Made by a program: the position numbers and the translations under genes. The notes beneath the pieces are model-generated. The model saw nothing but the letters and a program-made list of their open reading frames with translations. It was not told where the DNA came from and searched no databases. From assembly GCA_038217425.1 (NCBI GenBank), contig JBBQPM010000090.1, positions 1 through 26,937 of the forward strand: 26,937 nt of DNA. Direction: 5' to 3'. This DNA is from JAIEPT01 sp038217425. GTDB taxonomy: Bacteria; Planctomycetota; Planctomycetia; Gemmatales; Gemmataceae. The number at the start of each line of letters is the position of its first letter. The stretch's first letter is position 1. This document shows, in pieces, positions 6,886 through 14,517 of this stretch.

Positions 6886-9800
6886 CTATTTCTTCTCTTC
6901 GGTGAACTGGTATACGACGACCTGCTTGTTGCTCAAAAACGCGAATCTGCCGTTGCGAGACATACTGAGGTGATTAATTAGACCGTAGCTCTCAGAAGTT
7001 ATCGCGACTTGCTTGCCCGTCATTAGATCGGCCACGACGACCTTGTACGGCCCTGGTTGCCCAATGGGACACACGTCGATGGTAACCCAGCGATTGTCGG
7101 CAGAGATTGCGCCCGAAAGGATCGCGCGATGGTTGGGCGGTAGTTCGATATTGCTGACTAACTCGAAGGGTTGCATTTTGTAGACGCTCGCCTGACCGCC
7201 GTTCGCGCGAAGGAGAGCATATTGATTGTCCAGAGACGTCCAACCCGCCTCGATATTGGGAGCATCCTGCTCGGCGCGGACTTCCCCTGTCTGCAAATCG
7301 ATTTCGTGTCGCGTCTTATGCTTGTGGTAAAGGACGAACAACTTCTTTGAATCACTGGAAAAGGCTACGACGCTCGGGATCAGCGCGGGATCGAGCTGGA
7401 GTTTCCGTATCTCGCGGCGCGTTTCTAAATCCCAGACGATTGCCGACTTCTTGAGGTTGCCCCATGCCGCCGCTCTGGTCTGATCGGGAGAGATCAGCGT
7501 TTTCGCCGACGGACCATCGAGTTCAAATTGGTCGATGAGTCTTCTTTGTACCATGTCCCAGGCGCTGCTGGTGTAAACGTCTTTTTGGAACGAGGTCAAC
7601 CAAACGTAGCGACTGTCCGATGAGACCTCGCGGATACTGAAATAGCCTCCTCCCTTGGCGTCGAGTTTCACGGTGTCGCTCCACTTATCGGGCGAGCTCG
7701 CCCAGTTTACGCCCTTAGCGTGGTAGACAACTCGGCTACCATCGGGGAATATCGCAATGATAGTACCCGACACATCGACCGCGGCTTCGTTCACCAGCAA
7801 CTTAAGTCCAGGCTCGCTGGCGACAACGGGCGGCTTTACAGGATCGGGTTTCATCGGCTCGACTTTCGTCGTCCCGGGTTTGAGCGGTTCGACTTTCCAG
7901 ATTTGCATCAGCGGCTGCTGCTGGATGGGGGTCGCGCTGATGGCCAGGACCTGGGCCTGAATGTGCAGCCGCAGGCCGGAGGGGTTGATCGACAGGCCTT
8001 TGGTACGCGCGACCTCCTTGCCGGTTTCGCAATCGAAAAGGAGCACCATCGGTTTGCCTTCGCCCTGTTTCGACGGCTGCAATCCCAGGACGGCAACGCG
8101 GTTGTCTTCCGATAGAGCAGTGCAGGAAATTCGATTGGTTGATGGCACGTCGAATTGCCGAACGAGCCCAACCGGATCGGTCGCGTACAAGAGCGCCTTG
8201 CCGCCGCTCGTTACATTGCCGAGCAGGACGAGCTTCTGATCGTGCGACGTCGTGCAGTAGAAGCCTGCGGAGGGGACTTGAATGGGGCGTTTGTCGTCGC
8301 TCTTGACGTCGATGGAGAGGCCGCCGCCGTTGAGGTAGAAACATTGAATGCGCGAACTGTCTGCCGTGAACGCCACCGCCGAAAGGTACTGCGCCCTCGG
8401 CACGGTCCAGCTCCCCGTCTCTTTCCACGTGGTCGTGTCGTACGCCTTGACTTCGAGGTCGCCGTTTACGGAGTTTGCGATCCGACTCCCCATGGCAAAC
8501 AGCTTGCCGTCAGGCGAGAAGGCGAAGGCGCCAGCCGGCGTCTGATCGAGCGTGGCCCGCAGGTTATCGTTCTTGAGTTCGATCACCACCGTCTTGTTGG
8601 CGGGCATGCCGAAGGACAGCGCCAGCTTTCCGTCCGGGGAAAAATCCATGGGCGAGGCGCCCCTGAGGCTGCGGACCTGTCCCCAGTTGGCGAAGTAGCG
8701 GAGCTTCAGGTTTCGCTGGGCATCGGCATAGAGGATCTTGCCGCCGTCGCGCGATAGCGCGAAGTGCGAGTTCACCGTGAAGGTGGAGATCGACTCTTCC
8801 TTGCCGGTAGGGGACAAGCTAAAGAGCGGCCCGGAGGCCTTGGGCTCCGGCGGCTTGACCTCCGGCATCGGCGGCTTGACCGGCTCGACCTTGGCGACTT
8901 CTTCGTTGCCCGACGCCTGGAACTGCCAGACGACGATGCGGCCATCGACGTATCCGGCGACCTTGCCGTCGCGCGAAATGCTCAGCTGCCCAACCGCGGC
9001 AGCATACTCCTTCGAGCGCGCCAACTCTTTGCCGGTCCGCGCATCGCCCACGATGACTGTTCTCTTCTTGGGATCGTTGCGTTCATAAACGCCGAGGGCG
9101 AAGAACCGACCGTCGGGAGAGATCGCGCCTCGATGCGCCATCTGATCGGCAGGCAGCGGCATGCGGACGACCTCCTCAAAGGGATCGACCTTGTAGACGA
9201 TCGCCGCGTTGGGGTTCGCCGACAGAATAAGAACGTGCTGACCGTCCGCGGACGTATAGTTGTAGTTCGAAAAGGTCGGCGCATTGGGCAAGAACGTCTT
9301 GCTCGCCGCTGCCGTCTTCAAGTCGAGCTCGTGACGAATGTCGTGCGCATACGCGTAGAGTTTGGTCATGTCCCTAGAAAAAGCGACGCGCGGAACCGTA
9401 TAGATCGACTCGAAGTCCATGCCGGCGATCTCGCGTCCGGTCTTCAGTTCCACGACGCGGACGGCACGGATTTTGGACACGGTGCTCCACAGCGCGATCA
9501 TGCTCTGATCCGGCGAAAACTGGTAACCCGAGTACGCCGTCTTCGACCAGTGCTGGCTCGCCGTCTTCCCCTCGACGAGATCCCAGACATGCGTCTCAAG
9601 TCCCATGGCGCTATTCGTCTGGGATATCGTTAGCAGATAACGACTGTCCGAAGAGATGCCGCGAATGTTCACAGCAGGGGATTTGACGCCCAGCTTCACG
9701 GCGTCGTCCCATTTCGCGATCGACCGCGAGAAGACGGTAAGCGCCTGTCGATAGATCACCTGCTTGCCGTCGGGAGTGAGGACGACTTCGGCCCCAAGCA

Positions 9801-12213
9801 CGTTATCGCTCACCACTTCTTTTAGTTCCGAGGGAGTTCCGATGACCGGCGGATTGATCGGCGGCTCGACCTTGGCGACGTCCGTTTTCGGCTCGAACTT
9901 CCAAATTTGCAGCGAGGAATTATTGGGGATCGCGGCAACGGCGGCCAAGGTCTTCGCCTGGTGATGCAGGCGGATCCCGCTGGGATTAGCCGCTAGACCT
10001 TTGGTGCGGGCGACTTCTTGACCGGAGGCAAGCTCGTACACGATCACCATCGGTTCGTCAGTTGCCATTCGTTGCGGCCGAAGTCCCAGGGCGATGTAGC
10101 GATTGTTTTCGGAGATCGCTGTGGAAATGGCGAGATGCGTATCGGGGACCTCGAACTGGCGCACCAGTGTCAGCGCGTCGGTCGTGTACAGCGACGCGGG
10201 CACCCCGGCTCTCAGGGCGGGCCCGCTGGGAACGAGGAGAACGTACTTTTGATCCAGCGAAACCGAGGTGCCTTCGGAGTAGAACGGCCCCGGAAAGTTC
10301 GTCATGGGGGTTTGACTTCCGGACTGGATGTCGATGGTGACGCCGCGATCGGAACACAAGCATTGAAGCTTGGCGCCATCCGGCGTGAACGCCAACGTCC
10401 TGAGGGGCTTCATCGACGGCACCTCCCACGACTTGACTTCGGCCCAGGTCTTCGCATCGTAGAGCTTTACTGTTACAGAATCTTTCGTAATACTATTGCC
10501 TACGGCGAGCCACCGACCGTCGGCGGAAAATTCGGCCCATTGGACGTGCATCACCGCGAGCGTCGCCTTGATTTCAGAAGTGTTCACGTCCCGTACCTCG
10601 AACGGCAGCGTCGTTCCCGGCACCTGGCTATCCGGATGGACCACAGCGAGTTCTCCGTCCGGCGAGAAAAGCATTGCCCGGCTCTTGCTGAACGAGTTCA
10701 CTACTGTCCAATCGCCCAGGCTGCGAACAACGGCTTTGCGGCCGAAAGGGGTGAAGAGAATCTTGCTGCCGTCGCGCGAGAGGTCCAATTGGGGAATTTG
10801 CGTCCCGGCCTCCATGTTCGTGCGGGTCAACGTGAAGAGGGTGCCCGGCTTCATCTCCGGCAGCGTGACCGGCTCGACCTTCGCGATGGGCGGATTGTTC
10901 GGAGTCGGTGCCGGCTTGATGATCGCCGGCGGCTTGACTTCGGCCGCGGGAGGCTTGAGCCGAGGCGTCTCGACGATAGGTCCCTTGGCGACCGGCCCCG
11001 GAGTCGGCTTGCCCGTGAACATGAATATTGCGATGAGCAGACCCACGACCGCGACGAGCCCGGCGCCCAGCCCGATCCATACGCCCTTCGGCACGGCTGG
11101 CTTGTCAGCGGGTCTCGGCGCCATCGCCTTCATGGCAGGCGCGGGCGCTTGCACTTCGGCGAAATCGAATCCGCCGGGGGCCTGCGCCGCCATCGGCGCG
11201 GCAACTTGCGGCGCCGATGGCGGAGTTATCGGCCGAGCTGCAGGCGCCGCCGGGGGAGTCGTCAGCACCGCCGTCGCTTTCTTGACCGCGGTCGCGGGCA
11301 TCCCGGGGATTTCAACCAGCTCATCCAGGTGTGGCGTCTGCTCCATCGGCGTCTCGGCCGCACGCATCAGCGTCTGCACCATCTTTAACGTCGCCGCGTC
11401 CGGCACCTTCAGCAACTCTTGGAACAACGGCGATTTGCCGGGGGCGGCGAGGTCGGATTGCTTGAAGAGGAGATTGTCGCCGTTGTCGTAGCGCTCCCAC
11501 AAATCTTTGCCCATAAAACGCAGCGAGCGCAGGGCGGTGTAGATGACCAGATGCGGAAAGCGGTCGACGTCGGCGCTGTAGGTGCCGCGGCTAATGCGAA
11601 GCGGATGCTGGTAGTTGGTGTGCCCGACTTCGCCCGATTTCTTCTGGGCCAAGGTCGGAACCCACATGCCGTCGTAGTCGATCAGGCGCACCGCCCACAG
11701 ACCCGCCTTGCTGCCAGGGACGAGGATGACGTTGCCGTGCTGCAGGTCGGCGTGGGCGGCGTTCGCTTCGCGCAGCCGCTTCGCCATGCGCAGCCAAATC
11801 TGACTCAAACCTTCGAGAATGTTGGGCTTCTCGAGATGGTTGCGCACGATCTCGTTGAGGAGTTGGCCTTCGACCCACTGCATCTTGAGGACAGGATACC
11901 ACTGCCCCCGAATGCGAATGCCCTGGTCCAGGTACTTGAAGTCGACCGCGAAGGGGAGCTTGGCCTGGAGCAGATGCTTGCTGATCTCGCTGTACCGCTC
12001 CTGAAGGCCGGCGATCTCGCGGGTGAAGCACTTGACGGCCCATTTGCTCGTGGCGCCCTGGAATTCGTAGACGTCGGCGAAGTTGCCGGAGCGCGGCATC
12101 GGCAGGCCCATGGCGTTGGTGACCGGTTCGCCGGAGCGCAGTTCCGGATCGGCGAAGGAGCTGCCGGGGCTTTGGATCGCCTCGTTGTAATCCTGCGAGA
12201 TGGGCCAGGTCAT
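6886..12213 (-). CDS. Membrane Ser/Thr-type kinase fused to four WD40-like propeller regions (1775 aa)
   Basis: Residues about 30-300 form a protein kinase domain: Lys61 in WAVKCF, catalytic loop HADLQHGN with Asp156 and Asn161, and a DFG-equivalent DYD at 179-181 (LIDYDGMW). An Ala/Pro-rich linker leads to one strong membrane helix at about 377-400 (WIGLGAGLVAVVGLLIAIFMF). The rest consists of WD40-like blades (FSPDGKL, LSRDGSKI, YDTTTWKE) in four regions, roughly 456-785 (A), 795-1100 (B), 1128-1455 (A') and 1466-1775 (B'), joined by proline-rich linkers that each contain KVEP. A' resembles A and B' resembles B, so an AB unit was duplicated. Kinase inside and propellers outside is the expected topology, suggesting a receptor kinase. 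The ATG at 12213 lies 1 base after the PP2C stop, placing it as the kinase of a TerY-P type triad. The propeller ligand is unknown. Confidence 0.9.
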   Translation of the reverse strand: MTWPISQDYNEAIQSPGSSFADPELRSGEPVTNAMGLPMPRSGNFADVYEFQGATSKWAVKCFTREIAGLQERYSEISKHLLQAKLPFAVDFKYLDQGIRIRGQWYPVLKMQWVEGQLLNEIVRNHLEKPNILEGLSQIWLRMAKRLREANAAHADLQHGNVILVPGSKAGLWAVRLIDYDGMWVPTLAQKKSGEVGHTNYQHPLRISRGTYSADVDRFPHLVIYTALRSLRFMGKDLWERYDNGDNLLFKQSDLAAPGKSPLFQELLKVPDAATLKMVQTLMRAAETPMEQTPHLDELVEIPGMPATAVKKATAVLTTPPAAPAARPITPPSAPQVAAPMAAQAPGGFDFAEVQAPAPAMKAMAPRPADKPAVPKGVWIGLGAGLVAVVGLLIAIFMFTGKPTPGPVAKGPIVETPRLKPPAAEVKPPAIIKPAPTPNNPPIAKVEPVTLPEMKPGTLFTLTRTNMEAGTQIPQLDLSRDGSKILFTPFGRKAVVRSLGDWTVVNSFSKSRAMLFSPDGELAVVHPDSQVPGTTLPFEVRDVNTSEIKATLAVMHVQWAEFSADGRWLAVGNSITKDSVTVKLYDAKTWAEVKSWEVPSMKPLRTLAFTPDGAKLQCLCSDRGVTIDIQSGSQTPMTNFPGPFYSEGTSVSLDQKYVLLVPSGPALRAGVPASLYTTDALTLVRQFEVPDTHLAISTAISENNRYIALGLRPQRMATDEPMVIVYELASGQEVARTKGLAANPSGIRLHHQAKTLAAVAAIPNNSSLQIWKFEPKTDVAKVEPPINPPVIGTPSELKEVVSDNVLGAEVVLTPDGKQVIYRQALTVFSRSIAKWDDAVKLGVKSPAVNIRGISSDSRYLLTISQTNSAMGLETHVWDLVEGKTASQHWSKTAYSGYQFSPDQSMIALWSTVSKIRAVRVVELKTGREIAGMDFESIYTVPRVAFSRDMTKLYAYAHDIRHELDLKTAAASKTFLPNAPTFSNYNYTSADGQHVLILSANPNAAIVYKVDPFEEVVRMPLPADQMAHRGAISPDGRFFALGVYERNDPKKRTVIVGDARTGKELARSKEYAAAVGQLSISRDGKVAGYVDGRIVVWQFQASGNEEVAKVEPVKPPMPEVKPPEPKASGPLFSLSPTGKEESISTFTVNSHFALSRDGGKILYADAQRNLKLRYFANWGQVRSLRGASPMDFSPDGKLALSFGMPANKTVVIELKNDNLRATLDQTPAGAFAFSPDGKLFAMGSRIANSVNGDLEVKAYDTTTWKETGSWTVPRAQYLSAVAFTADSSRIQCFYLNGGGLSIDVKSDDKRPIQVPSAGFYCTTSHDQKLVLLGNVTSGGKALLYATDPVGLVRQFDVPSTNRISCTALSEDNRVAVLGLQPSKQGEGKPMVLLFDCETGKEVARTKGLSINPSGLRLHIQAQVLAISATPIQQQPLMQIWKVEPLKPGTTKVEPMKPDPVKPPVVASEPGLKLLVNEAAVDVSGTIIAIFPDGSRVVYHAKGVNWASSPDKWSDTVKLDAKGGGYFSIREVSSDSRYVWLTSFQKDVYTSSAWDMVQRRLIDQFELDGPSAKTLISPDQTRAAAWGNLKKSAIVWDLETRREIRKLQLDPALIPSVVAFSSDSKKLFVLYHKHKTRHEIDLQTGEVRAEQDAPNIEAGWTSLDNQYALLRANGGQASVYKMQPFELVSNIELPPNHRAILSGAISADNRWVTIDVCPIGQPGPYKVVVADLMTGKQVAITSESYGLINHLSMSRNGRFAFLSNKQVVVYQFTEEKK
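6889..10846 (-). repeat. Ancient intragenic tandem duplication (A-B-A'-B')
   Basis: Within the kinase gene, the segment for residues about 456-1100 is repeated as about 1128-1775. Diagnostic pairs: EVARTKGLAANPSGIRLH in A with EVARTKGLSINPSGLRLH in A'; TLVRQFEVPDT with GLVRQFDVPST; and RGISSDSRYLLT in B with REVSSDSRYVWL in B'. Protein similarity is clear but DNA identity is low, so the duplication is old and under selection. Confidence 0.85.
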
Positions 12214-12214
12214 G

Positions 12215-12958
12215 TCATTTTCCCGCTGGGGAGATTTGAGTTCGCTTCTTCACGTGGATCCGCAACAGCGTCACGTCGTCGTTGCGGATTTCGTTGGCGG
12301 TCCGCACCTTGTCGAGCCAAAAGGCGAATTGCTCGGGCGTTTCCAGCCGTTGCAACTTTCGCCAGGGAGACCCTCGGCCCTCGATCTTCGTCAAGAACCA
12401 CTGCGCCAGCGCGTCGGTCATCAGATAGAAGAGATCGCCGCCGCGCCAGTCTCCCTGCAGGGAGTAGCACTGCAACTTGGGCTGGCCGGCCTCCCGGTTT
12501 CGCGAGCCGAGCAAGACGGGGCGATTGTCGAAGTCCTGCGAGCGCGAGATCGGAAAGGCGTGGCACAGACGCTCTTGGCGAATCTGAAAGAGGCAGCAAT
12601 CGCCGATCGCTTCCGCACGCCAATGGTCGGGATGGAAGATCAGGCCCAATGTGGCGGCGAAGGCGCCTTCGTGGAATTTCGTCTCTGCATACCAGGGAAG
12701 TTCGCGCCCCTGAACCTGAGAGCGCCAGAGCTTGCGGGCGTCCGGCAGCCAACCGCTCCAGGAGCCGGGCGTGCGCACGTAAGCCTGCGCGACAATTCCG
12801 GCCCAGGCGCCGGCGAACGCGCTTTCCGAAGCGCCGTCCGTCACCGCGAACCGCCCCTGCGCCGGATCGCCCGCGAAAGCGTCCTCGTATTCCTCAGAGG
12901 TATTTCCCTTCTTGGGCGCGTGAAAGGCGTCCCAAAGCAACGGGATGGAATCGGCCAT
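12215..12958 (-). CDS. PP2C-type protein phosphatase (247 aa)
   Basis: It should dephosphorylate Ser/Thr residues, presumably opposing the downstream kinase. Visible PP2C landmarks are EDAF (Asp26), VTDGAS (Asp41-Gly42), GDCCLFQIR, YLMTDALAQWFL (Asp182) and NDDVTLL near the C-terminus; these supply the usual metal-binding aspartates. Several positions deviate from the textbook family (DGAS rather than DGxGG, GDC rather than GDS, TDA rather than TDG), as in the compact phosphatases found beside TerY-like VWA genes. I chose ATG 12958 because it lies 2 bases after the stop of the VWA gene; an upstream in-frame start at 13090 would overlap that gene heavily. The stop is 1 base from the kinase ATG, so translation is probably coupled. 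No signal peptide is present. Confidence 0.8.
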   Translation of the reverse strand: MADSIPLLWDAFHAPKKGNTSEEYEDAFAGDPAQGRFAVTDGASESAFAGAWAGIVAQAYVRTPGSWSGWLPDARKLWRSQVQGRELPWYAETKFHEGAFAATLGLIFHPDHWRAEAIGDCCLFQIRQERLCHAFPISRSQDFDNRPVLLGSRNREAGQPKLQCYSLQGDWRGGDLFYLMTDALAQWFLTKIEGRGSPWRKLQRLETPEQFAFWLDKVRTANEIRNDDVTLLRIHVKKRTQISPAGK

Positions 12959-12960
12959 GT

Positions 12961-13800
12961 TCACCGGACCATTTGAGCGGCGCGTGTGCCGATGTCGAGA
13001 AACCGGATCACGGAAACCAGGTCCGCATTGTAAACGAAGCCGCGACTCTTGTCCGTGACGCGAAAGCCGTCGTTCTTCGCGGCTTCGCACAACTTGGTCG
13101 GCAAGATGCTCGACATGCGAAACAGGATGGCGGCATCGGGATCGGCAAGCTCGGTTTCCTGCGAGGGAAACTCGATCGGGCGCGTCTCCTTGGCCGAGAG
13201 ATGGGCATTGAAGACCAGGACGTTGCCGTCGCTGCTAGTCAAATTGCGCAGGGCCAGTGCCTGCAACTCGGGGTTGCCGTCTGTCGCCTTGCCGTCGCTG
13301 ATGTTGATCACCAGCGGCGGAAAACAACCGGGGAAACGGCCGAGAAAATCTTTGACCACTTCCGTCCCTTCCTTGAAAGCCTGACACATCGGAGTTCGGC
13401 CCCCCGCGCTCGACTCGAACCAGATCGGAAATTTGAATTTCTGCTCGATCAATCCCCCCGCGCCGTCGTCGATCTTGCGGCTCCGCTGTTCGACTTTGAG
13501 CGGATTGTTGGCGATCCCGCTGATCGGGACCAGCTTCTGCCCCGCCAGCTTACCCCCCAACGCCCACGTCACTCGACCGCCGTAGCCGATTACTCCGACG
13601 TGGAAATAGTCCCGGATGCCGTCCCCCTTGGCGCACTTGAGAACCAGACTCTGGAGCAGTCGATTGATCCCGTCGGAGACTCCTTCGGCCTTCGCCTTCT
13701 CCGGCTGGGCGCCGAACGGCTCGGCCATCGAACTCGATTGATCGATCAAGAAGACCAGACAGGTGGGATTGGTCCGGCTCAGTTCCGCAGTATATGGCAT
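12961..13800 (-). CDS. TerY-like VWA domain protein (279 aa)
   Basis: This is a single von Willebrand A domain of the TerY type. The metal-ion-dependent adhesion site is complete: DxSxS at Asp20-Ser22-Ser24 (LIDQSSSM), Thr136 in GGRTPM, and Asp169 in NISDGK. TerY-like VWA proteins are encoded with a PP2C phosphatase and a kinase in TerY-P triads, linked by comparative genomics to tellurite/stress and conflict systems. The same order is seen here, with near-zero spacing to the PP2C gene. It is first in a four-gene leftward operon. ATG 13800 is the first in-frame start; no strong ribosome binding site precedes it, so translation initiation may be weak or the start slightly different. The protein is cytoplasmic, with no signal peptide. 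Confidence 0.85.
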   Translation of the reverse strand: MPYTAELSRTNPTCLVFLIDQSSSMAEPFGAQPEKAKAEGVSDGINRLLQSLVLKCAKGDGIRDYFHVGVIGYGGRVTWALGGKLAGQKLVPISGIANNPLKVEQRSRKIDDGAGGLIEQKFKFPIWFESSAGGRTPMCQAFKEGTEVVKDFLGRFPGCFPPLVINISDGKATDGNPELQALALRNLTSSDGNVLVFNAHLSAKETRPIEFPSQETELADPDAAILFRMSSILPTKLCEAAKNDGFRVTDKSRGFVYNADLVSVIRFLDIGTRAAQMVR

Positions 13801-13846
13801 GTGCGGGGCACCATTCGTAAGACGATGCGAACCGTCTTCGGAGTTT

Positions 13847-13872
13847 GTAACTAAGGATGTTCTTAGGGTTAC
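13847..13872. promoter_or_regulatory. Leader hairpin of the VWA-kinase operon
   Basis: GTAACTAAG (13847-13855) and CTTAGGGTTAC (13862-13872) pair as two short stems with a two-base bulge around a 6-base loop. It lies between the proposed leftward -10 element and the VWA start at 13800, so it would be in the 5' leader or act as an operator. Confidence 0.3.
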
Positions 13873-13900
13873 TTGTAACCGCGGACCTTGTTGGGGTCAA
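13872..13900 (-). promoter_or_regulatory. Candidate sigma70-type promoter for the leftward operon
   Basis: On the minus strand TTGACC (13900-13895) is followed after 17 bases by TACAAG (13877-13872), five and four matches to the consensus hexamers. It points toward the VWA gene, about 72 bases before its ATG. Planctomycete promoters often deviate from E. coli consensus, so this is a candidate only. Confidence 0.35.
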
Positions 13901-14051
13901 GAAAAATCGCTCGGTAGGTGCTGCACACACGCGAACGTGCGGCGAACCGCACTACGGAATCAGGCGCTGCACCTCCATTTCCGCGGGGCGGGGTGGCGGG
14001 ACGGCGTTCGTCCTTATCGCTACTCGTCTTCCTTCAGCTTTTGTCCGTAGG

Positions 14052-14081
14052 ATGAGCCAAATTGCGCCATAATGAGCCAAA
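14052..14081. repeat. Direct repeat ATGAGCCAAA
   Basis: ATGAGCCAAA occurs at 14052-14061 and 14072-14081, exactly 20 bases apart, about two helical turns. The second copy runs into the left arm of the 14076-14137 hairpin. Confidence 0.45.
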
Positions 14082-14137
14082 ACGGAAGAATGGACCCAGT
14101 CTGTAGCAAGTGGGTTCATTCGTTCTTCCCGCTTTGG
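14076..14137. repeat. Large imperfect inverted repeat (about 25-bp arms)
   Basis: GCCAAAACGGAAGAA and the following TGGACCCA (14076-14098) can pair with TGGGTTCA and GTTCTTCCCGCTTTGGC (14111-14137), with a few mismatches and a small bulge; the loop is about 12 bases. It could be a bidirectional terminator, a MITE-like remnant or a mobile-element end. Confidence 0.4.
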
Positions 14138-14219
14138 CAAGACTTATCACTGAGGTTCAAGCGAACCTGTTGACAGCCGCGCCGGTTGGGTTTCCTTCAC
14201 GGTCATGACGATGACAGAA

Positions 14220-14378
14220 CTAAGGAGCCGACTTCCACTGCTCGGTCGTGCCGGTCTCGAAGTCGCCGCGCCAGATGACCTGTGCCGAGGTCGCGATCGA
14301 ACACCGGAACATAATCGCCATCACCAAGCTCATCCGTAGGTGATTTTTTGAAGCAGTTCGGGGAAGGGAATTGGTCAT
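14220..14378 (-). pseudogene. 5' remnant of a secreted-protein gene (52 codons)
   Basis: The frame runs from ATG at 14378 to TAG at 14220. It begins with a polar/basic segment (MTNSLPRTASKNHLRM), then a hydrophobic core (SLVMAIMF) and a plausible signal-peptidase site (ATSAQ), followed by VIWRGDFETGTTEQWKSAP and the stop. The WRGDFETGTxEQW start is the kind found at the mature N-terminus of secreted jelly-roll or polysaccharide-lyase-like proteins, which are far longer. Sequence after the stop does not continue convincingly in any frame, so I read this as a truncated relic. A genuine short secreted peptide is the alternative. Confidence 0.45.
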
Positions 14379-14437
14379 GGCGTTTTCCCGATGAGGCTCA
14401 GTCTAAATATTGCGGAAAAAAATGTCTTACAAACAAT

Positions 14438-14466
14438 TTGCGAGTCGAAATCCGAGCGGCTACAAT
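14438..14466 (+). promoter_or_regulatory. Candidate sigma70-type promoter for the SWIM-VWA operon
   Basis: TTGCGA (14438-14443), a 17-base spacer and TACAAT (14461-14466) give a good sigma70-like promoter about 50 bases before the ATG at 14518. The gene's ribosome binding site GGAGG is at 14507-14511. The surrounding bases are AT-rich compared with the coding DNA. Confidence 0.55.
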
Positions 14467-14517
14467 CCCCTTATCAATTCAAAACAATCTTCTCGTTGAC
14501 GGTTCTGGAGGATTTGG

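Larger units (their letters stand above)
13901..14219. other. Divergent intergenic region without a convincing gene
   Basis: Open frames on both strands here lack ribosome binding sites and protein-like composition. The region contains a 10-bp direct repeat, the large imperfect hairpin at 14076-14137 and the end of a broken secreted-protein gene. It separates the two divergent operons. Confidence 0.5.

Noticed and set aside
10018..11388. A 456-codon open frame on the plus strand
   Set aside because: Antisense to the kinase gene; rich in Arg, Gly and His with no domain pattern.
11419..13854. An 811-codon open frame on the plus strand
   Set aside because: It is antisense to the kinase, PP2C and VWA genes, which carry clear motifs; its sequence becomes Arg/Ser/Pro-rich and motif-free, typical of a shadow in GC-rich DNA.
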